Source of the DNA: Durusdinium trenchii
Taxonomy: Eukaryota > Sar > Dinophyceae > Suessiales > Symbiodiniaceae
Length of the DNA stretch: 64,000 bases
Reading direction: 5' to 3'
Assembly (NCBI GenBank): GCA_963970005.1
Contig: CAXAMN010003780.1
Location: 958,505-1,022,504, forward strand
This document shows positions 58,771-64,000 of the stretch, one piece after another. A model generated the notes under the pieces. The model was not told where the DNA came from. It did not search any database and saw only the letters and a program-made list of their open reading frames with translations. Within the stretch, counting starts at the first letter, position 1; every line of letters starts with the position of its first letter. Both the position numbers and the translations under genes were made by a program.

Positions 58771-58887
58771 ACACGATCCTCTCCGAGTATTTGGACGGTG
58801 CACCACGTGTTTGAAGTTCTCCCGGTGATCCTGTGAAAGGACATAGAGGTGAACATCTCACCGTTCGAGTACGGCTTGGCAGCTACG

Positions 58888-61800
58888 ATGAATCGTGGCG
58901 CAGGGACTGCAGAAAGATCAGAGCCACCGAGGAGAACACAGAGAAGAGTCCGGACCCCAAGAGAAGAAGACTTTCCTGAAGATCTACTACAACCACCTCG
59001 TGCTAATGGAGGTTCCCCCGGACGAACTGGTGGCAGCAACTACAAAGGTTTGGATTCTGGACTGTCCAAAGCTTGTCCAGACACCGACAAGCTCAACCAG
59101 AAGAACTACAGAAGCTTTCGAAGAAGAGTTGAACTGTTCGAGAGACAATGTCATAGAAGAAGTGTTGACGCCGCCATCGAGGGTACGCTTCTCCTGATCT
59201 CTCGATTGCAGGACTTGGCATGGGATTCCACTGAGCAGATCTCCTTCGAAGCCTTGGAAAGGAGCAGTCGCCCCTTCACCTTTGTGTATGAGATCCTGGA
59301 CAACCTGTATCAATATGAGCAACAGGTTGAAGTGCCGACTCGCTGTGAAGAGTTCTTTGCCGAGTTCCAGCGCCTAAAGAATGAGGACATGACTTCCTAC
59401 CTGGTCAGGCACCGGACTTTGTTGAAGAGAATGAAGGAAGTTGGAGTGGAAATGCCAGCTCTCCTATCTGGTTGGCATCTTCTCACCCGTGCCGGTGTTC
59501 CTCGTTGGACTCATGTCCAGGTGAAGGCACTATGCCAAGGGGAGCTGGAGTATGAGAAAGTCCACAAGGCGCTGATGAAGATGTTCGGAGGAGACCATCG
59601 GCCGAATCCAAAAGATCTCATGAAGATGACTGGCAGCTCCAATGACGTCATGTTCGAGGACGACTATGACATCGACGATGAAGAAGGCTTCTATGAAGAA
59701 GAAGATTTGGAATGGTGGGACGATGAGATCCACTACGAAGAAGATGAAGAGTGGCCTGAAGAAATGGACGAGGCAGCTGACGCTGTCGATGAAGCTTTCA
59801 TCTCCTACCTGGACAGCCGACGACGAATGCGTGAGTTGGCCCTCTCAAGAGGATTCTTCCCCGTGGTCGCTCTCGGTCCTGATGTCGAGGGCAAAGGAGG
59901 AGGAAAAGGAAAAAGCAAAAGCTCTTCGAAAGGAAAGGGCAAAGGCAAAAGTTCCATGAAAGGAAAAGGAAAAGGGAAGAGTGGCTTCCGCAGAACCTTT
60001 GACAACCGTCGACCTATGTCCGGATTGCGGAGACTTACCAGTTCAAGCAACAGCTCGAACACCAACGACATCAAGTCGACCTTGTCTGGCTCTACCGGCC
60101 AACATGGACCTCGCTTCAAACGTTTCAGAGTTCAATCCAATGGTGTCAAAGAGGTTCCTGAAGAACAAGTTTCTATGGTGGAGGAGAATGCAACAGTTGA
60201 TGAGTGCTACTTTGCGGCACTACTTCCTGGACAGGCCATCATCGACTCAGGTGCTACCAGGACCATCGTTGGCGAAGATGTCTGGAAGGAATGGCTATCC
60301 TTCGCAGGTGCCCTGGATGTCAAGATCACTGAGGCCACCCGTGACTTCAAGTTTGGAGGCGGTGAAGTCCTTAGATCAAGTTATGATGTCACCTTTCCTG
60401 TAGCTCTTCAAGGACAAGATTTGGTCGTGACTGCTTCTGTGGTGCCAGGAAAGACACCCTTTCTTTTGGCCCGACCTACGCTTGAAGAGTGGAAAGTGCA
60501 ACAAGACTATGAAAAGGGTATGCTGCGCATCATGAATTCCGACTGGTTCAAGCCTGAACGTGGCCGCAAAGGACACTACATCGTGAACCTGTTTGAAGAC
60601 AACACCATGGACGAGACCAGCTTGGTTGAAGAAGCGTTGGCCATCCCTGAGGAGATCCAAGTGATCGTGCGAGAAGAGAAAACTGACTGGGAAATCGAAC
60701 CTAGTATTCACAAGGAGGTGGAAGACGCCAATGAGTGGGTGCAGCTGGATTTCGAAGATGAAAGTTTGATCCATGAGGTGTTAACCAACATCCAGTCGAA
60801 GCCCAAGATGAACTTCTTCGAGGTGTATGTGGATGAAGGACGACTGGCGACCACTTTGGTTCAAAAGCATGAGGATGTGGAAGTGGCAACTTTCACATTG
60901 CCTGATTGGGACTTCAGCACCATTGAGGCACAAGAGAGTTTCATCAGCCTGCTGAAGCGCATTCGTCCTGAGCATGTCTGGCTTGCGCCTCCTTGCACAA
61001 AGTGGTCAACCATGCAGAATCTCAATGCCCTGACGCCTGAAGCTCAAGAGAAGTTGAAGAAAGAAAGATGTCAGGAAGAAAAAGATCACCTCAAGTTCGT
61101 GGCACAGGTCTTCTATGTCTGTGCCGACGCTGGACTTGGTGTCAGCATGGAACATCCACGAGGAGCAGAGTCTTGGAAGACCAAAACTATGTCAGAGATG
61201 GACATGACCTATTTGATGGATGCCGAATGCGACCGATGCCAGACTGGCTTGTGTGTGAAACTTAGCAATGGCATGATCGGCAAAGTGAAAAAACCAACTC
61301 GCATTCGGACGAATAGTCCATTGGTGTATGATGCCTTGAACCTCACCTGCACTTGCGCTCCTGGAGAGCATGTGAAAATGGAGGGCCGATCTCGTGAACT
61401 CAAGCAAATGCAGAACTATGAGAGAGGCTTTGTTCAGCGTGCAACTGATGCCATCTACCGTGACATGTGCAAAAGATGGCATGACAATGAGATGCTGAAG
61501 ATCTTCGTGACTGACGAGCTTGACGAGCTGGAGGTGAGAAAGGAGAAAGAAGAAGAAAAGAATGTTCAGAAAGAAGACAAAGAGCTGATGAGGACCCACG
61601 GAAGAAAAGCTTGGCAAATTGTGAACAAGTTGCATCGTCAGCTCGGCCATCCTGGGCGCGAAAAACTGATTCACGCTCTCAAAGGTGCCAAATTCCCAGA
61701 GGAGGTGATCCAATGTGCTCGCAAATTCACTTGCGAGATTTGTCAGAGCGAAGCTCCAAAGAAGTTGGCTCATCCTGCTTCCCTCGACGAAGCCAGCTAC

Positions 61801-64000
61801 TTCAATGAAGTCATCGAGATGGACACCTTCCACCTGAAATGGAAAGATGAGAAAGTCAAGATCCTCGCGATCATCGACCTCTTCACCAAGTATGAAGTGA
61901 ACGCTGTCTTGCCTCGAGAGACAGAAGCGGCTGAACTGAAGATCATCGAGGACTTGTGGTTCCATCCCTTTGGATTCCCAATCAAGCTCAAAACTGATGC
62001 TTCAGGTGCTCACATGAGCCAAAACTTCATCGATGCCATGGACGGCTACAAGATCAAACTTGTTTTGATTCCAAAGGAGGCACACTATCGCCTGGGAACC
62101 ATTGAACGTCTTCATGCAGTTCGCAGATTGCAGCTTCTCAAGATGAGGAAAGAAATGCCTGACATCAAGCTGGACACCGCAATTCGTGTGGCCTGTGACC
62201 AAAGAAATCGTTTGAGAACTGTACACGGCTCTTCACCTGCCGAGATGGTCTTTGGTCGTGCCCCCAATGCTGTGTCAGGCCTACTTGATGAACCACAAGA
62301 CCTACGTCCAGAGCTTCCGGTGGCTGTTCAAGAGCATGTCACCCTGAGAGTTGCTGCTGCTAAGGCTTTCCATTCAGCCAATCATGACGCTTTGCTTCGT
62401 CGCTCACTCCTTGCTCGACCTCGTGCCGAACATGAACCTTCGTCTCTCGGCTCATGGGTCTTCTACTGGAGGCAAGGAGATCAGAAGCTCGAACCTTCCC
62501 GCTGGCGTGGACCGGCCATTCTGTGCATGATTGAGCCTCGTGTGACCGATTCAGGTGCCTGTCGACCGAGTGTCTATTGGGTAGCCCATGGTTCTTCACT
62601 GGTTCGTGTTGCACCCGAACATGTACGACCTGAGCTTCCTCGAGAGAGACTTGCCCGGTTGGAGCATTTTCCCGAGACCGCTTTAGATCGCCCCGTGCAG
62701 GAAACCATTCGTCAGGTCCTCCAACCTGTTCGCGGTCCCGTACGCTTTTTGGATCTTGCTCCTGCGGACATTTCATCGTCCTCTGGGGGTACCTCTTTCG
62801 CGAATGCTTCGAGTACTCAGCCAGAACAACAACCACCATCTCCTGCTGTGGCACCAACGGCTGATAACAATACGGCTGACAACCTTGAGGACCCCAATGA
62901 CGAGAAGGAAGCCAAACTGAATGAACTGGTGATTGAGGAGCCGATCCCGAGCATACCTGAAGAAGGTGATCAAAACATGCCGGCAGCAAAGCAGGAAGCC
63001 GAAGAGTCAAAAGAGATCTCACAAGAGCCTGAGGGGAAGCAAAGCCGAGAAAGATCGAGGAGCCCACCTATGAGAGATGAGAAGGCACAAGCTTTTAGAT
63101 CCTACAACATGGCGCGTCAGCTAGATGGCATGGGTCCTGTGGCAGAAGATGATCCTGGTTTTCAACGGCTGTGGCAAAGCAGTCAACCCATGGAAGAGGA
63201 CGAAGAGCTGATGGCCGACACCTTCAATGAGAAGAAGCTAAGTGCCGAGGAGAAGAAGGAGTTCGACTTGGCCAAAGACAAGGCCTTACAGGTATGGCTG
63301 GACAATGCTGCCTGGAAAGCTGTAAACGAATCTGAAGCTCGCGAAGGTGAAGTCCTTCCAGCACGATTTCTCCAGAGATGGAAGCCCACCAAAACTGGAA
63401 AAGTGGCAAATGCCAGAGTCATCATCCAGGGCTTCCGCCATAAAGATGTGCTGACTGAAGAGCTGGATCGTGAGTCACCGACTTTGAGCAGGACCGGTCG
63501 CATGTTGATTTTGATTTGGGCATGTCAATTCAGCTGGAAAGTGTTTGCAGCCGATGTCAAGAGCGCCTTCATGCAGTCCAAATCGATTGATGAGCAGACC
63601 CGCATTTTCATCAGGCCAACTGCAGAGATGAGGAGACGACTGGAACGCTTGATGGGCCTGAAACCTTGGGAGCTGCTCAAAGCAACGAAGCCAGCATTTG
63701 GCGATGTTCGTGCCCCTCGTCAATGGTACGAATCCGCTCGAGAGTTTTTGCTGGAAGAAGCCAAGTTTTTGGTGCATCCTCTGGACAACTGCGTTTTCTT
63801 GAGTGTGAGAAGGGCGTACAGTGATGATCCCGAGTTTCAGGTGTTTTCGCATGGTGGTGTGCCCAGCATTGTGGATGGTATTTTGGGACTTCATGTTGAT
63901 GATTTCCTAGGCTGCGGAGAAGGAGTGAATTCCGTTGAAGATGCAACCGGAGCCAATGTGACGGAGGAGGAAAACTTCGAATGGTGCTTCAAGAAGAGGT
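58888..64000 (+). CDS. copia Gag-Pol polyprotein, 3'-truncated by the window
   Basis: One frame runs from ATG 58888, the first ATG after an in-frame TGA at 58834, through 1704 codons without a stop. Residues about 60-250 are a Gag helical domain (LNQKNYRSFRRRVELF; later VPRWTHVQVKALCQGELEYE). Residues 252-301 are very acidic, and 336-366 are Gly/Lys/Ser-rich. Protease: IIDSGATRTIV, with DSG at about 453. Residues about 640-860 are an extra domain with LAPPCTKWS at about 700. Integrase: zinc site H916, H921, C949, C952 (H-x4-H-x27-C-x2-C), then D979, D1037, E1073, a perfect D-D-35-E. A proline/acid-rich linker follows. Reverse transcriptase starts near 1495 with NARVIIQGFR, then ADVKSAF (D1556) and LHVDDFLG (D1671, D1672). 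All catalytic residues that can be seen are present. The usual CCHC zinc knuckle of Gag is absent. Confidence 0.92.
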   Translation, partial: MNRGAGTAERSEPPRRTQRRVRTPREEDFPEDLLQPPRANGGSPGRTGGSNYKGLDSGLSKACPDTDKLNQKNYRSFRRRVELFERQCHRRSVDAAIEGTLLLISRLQDLAWDSTEQISFEALERSSRPFTFVYEILDNLYQYEQQVEVPTRCEEFFAEFQRLKNEDMTSYLVRHRTLLKRMKEVGVEMPALLSGWHLLTRAGVPRWTHVQVKALCQGELEYEKVHKALMKMFGGDHRPNPKDLMKMTGSSNDVMFEDDYDIDDEEGFYEEEDLEWWDDEIHYEEDEEWPEEMDEAADAVDEAFISYLDSRRRMRELALSRGFFPVVALGPDVEGKGGGKGKSKSSSKGKGKGKSSMKGKGKGKSGFRRTFDNRRPMSGLRRLTSSSNSSNTNDIKSTLSGSTGQHGPRFKRFRVQSNGVKEVPEEQVSMVEENATVDECYFAALLPGQAIIDSGATRTIVGEDVWKEWLSFAGALDVKITEATRDFKFGGGEVLRSSYDVTFPVALQGQDLVVTASVVPGKTPFLLARPTLEEWKVQQDYEKGMLRIMNSDWFKPERGRKGHYIVNLFEDNTMDETSLVEEALAIPEEIQVIVREEKTDWEIEPSIHKEVEDANEWVQLDFEDESLIHEVLTNIQSKPKMNFFEVYVDEGRLATTLVQKHEDVEVATFTLPDWDFSTIEAQESFISLLKRIRPEHVWLAPPCTKWSTMQNLNALTPEAQEKLKKERCQEEKDHLKFVAQVFYVCADAGLGVSMEHPRGAESWKTKTMSEMDMTYLMDAECDRCQTGLCVKLSNGMIGKVKKPTRIRTNSPLVYDALNLTCTCAPGEHVKMEGRSRELKQMQNYERGFVQRATDAIYRDMCKRWHDNEMLKIFVTDELDELEVRKEKEEEKNVQKEDKELMRTHGRKAWQIVNKLHRQLGHPGREKLIHALKGAKFPEEVIQCARKFTCEICQSEAPKKLAHPASLDEASYFNEVIEMDTFHLKWKDEKVKILAIIDLFTKYEVNAVLPRETEAAELKIIEDLWFHPFGFPIKLKTDASGAHMSQNFIDAMDGYKIKLVLIPKEAHYRLGTIERLHAVRRLQLLKMRKEMPDIKLDTAIRVACDQRNRLRTVHGSSPAEMVFGRAPNAVSGLLDEPQDLRPELPVAVQEHVTLRVAAAKAFHSANHDALLRRSLLARPRAEHEPSSLGSWVFYWRQGDQKLEPSRWRGPAILCMIEPRVTDSGACRPSVYWVAHGSSLVRVAPEHVRPELPRERLARLEHFPETALDRPVQETIRQVLQPVRGPVRFLDLAPADISSSSGGTSFANASSTQPEQQPPSPAVAPTADNNTADNLEDPNDEKEAKLNELVIEEPIPSIPEEGDQNMPAAKQEAEESKEISQEPEGKQSRERSRSPPMRDEKAQAFRSYNMARQLDGMGPVAEDDPGFQRLWQSSQPMEEDEELMADTFNEKKLSAEEKKEFDLAKDKALQVWLDNAAWKAVNESEAREGEVLPARFLQRWKPTKTGKVANARVIIQGFRHKDVLTEELDRESPTLSRTGRMLILIWACQFSWKVFAADVKSAFMQSKSIDEQTRIFIRPTAEMRRRLERLMGLKPWELLKATKPAFGDVRAPRQWYESAREFLLEEAKFLVHPLDNCVFLSVRRAYSDDPEFQVFSHGGVPSIVDGILGLHVDDFLGCGEGVNSVEDATGANVTEEENFEWCFKKR
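60814..61500 (+). other. methyltransferase-like domain inside the polyprotein
   Basis: Between protease and integrase the protein reads EVYVDEGRLATTLVQK (position of a SAM-binding loop), DWDFSTIEAQESFISLLKRI, then VWLAPPCTKWSTMQNLN and GVSMEHPRGAESW. The order glycine-containing loop, acidic strand end, P-P-C, then an 'E-H-P' segment parallels motifs I, II, IV and VI of cytosine-5 methyltransferases. It then has a cysteine-rich tail (CDRCQTGLC, CTCAPGEH). The loop lacks the normal F-x-G-x-G, so activity is doubtful. Capture of cytosine methyltransferases by dinoflagellate retrotransposons has been reported; whether this is the same lineage is inference. Confidence 0.5.

Larger units (their letters stand above)
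58637..64000 (+). mobile_element. copia-type LTR retrotransposon, 5' part, runs off the window
   Basis: Domain order gag, protease, integrase, reverse transcriptase in one frame is diagnostic of the copia (Pseudoviridae-type) order; gypsy elements place integrase last. The left border is a guess from a TGTTGGG start and the position of the primer-binding site. The element continues beyond the window, so the 3' LTR, RNase H and target-site duplication cannot be checked. The lack of any stop or frameshift in over 5.1 kb suggests a recent insertion. Confidence 0.85.

Noticed and set aside
61192..61965. 257-codon minus-strand open frame inside the retrotransposon
   Set aside because: It is antisense to the integrase region; the plus-strand frame has exact catalytic motifs.
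62360..63067. 235-codon minus-strand open frame inside the retrotransposon
   Set aside because: Antisense shadow of the polyprotein linker; no independent features.
1..64000. tRNA, rRNA, CRISPR array, bacterial promoters or plasmid/phage genes
   Set aside because: I looked for these and saw none; the window has eukaryotic exon-intron structure throughout.

Overview
The window is nuclear DNA of a eukaryote, most likely a dinoflagellate of the Symbiodiniaceae type. This rests on four things read from the sequence. Coding sequence comes as short GC-rich exons of 50-180 bases separated by introns of a few hundred to several thousand bases. Nearly every exon start follows the form AG|G. Donors are mostly GT, with a few GC or GA, as is known for dinoflagellates. 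A long copia-type retrotransposon of a kind common in those genomes fills the right end. There is no operon structure, no Shine-Dalgarno pattern and no bacterial gene.

From about 4 kb to at least 34 kb, and probably on to 58.5 kb, the plus strand carries exons of one or more large genes encoding armadillo/HEAT-type helical repeats. Individual exons are short, but several runs join in phase across their introns: 8.7-9.6 kb, 11.7-16.9 kb, 18.1-19.2 kb, 22.1-23.1 kb and 28.3-33.4 kb. The joined reading gives alternating leucine/alanine-rich helices of about 40 residues per repeat. A possible start is the ATG at 4079. A possible ubiquitin-like exon lies at 220-320. The exon list is certainly incomplete, and whether this is one giant gene or several paralogous neighbours cannot be settled from sequence alone. 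The natural inference for such a protein is a scaffold that binds other proteins; no enzyme motif is visible.

The introns and intergenic stretches hold many repeats. They include tetranucleotide microsatellites and a 42-bp tandem array at 1.4-2.4 kb, a 21-bp array at 19.7 kb, a 49-bp array at 24.4 kb, two strong foldback hairpins at 24.0 and 35.8 kb, and a dispersed 'CTACTAGGGGCTCCTGG' family at 14.0, 38.4 and 51.7 kb.

At 54.3-56.9 kb a minus-strand protein-coding exon with one in-frame TAG lies among more than a dozen copies of a 12-bp motif, TTGATTTTGTAA, in both orientations. This looks like a DNA transposon or other mobile unit that I cannot assign to a family.

From about 58.6 kb to the window end lies the 5' part of a copia-type LTR retrotransposon. 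It has a candidate primer-binding site for initiator tRNA-Met and a single uninterrupted gag-protease-integrase-reverse transcriptase frame of at least 1704 codons. Between protease and integrase is an extra domain with a PPC motif that resembles cytosine-5 methyltransferases. The 3' end, RNase H and 3' LTR are outside the window.
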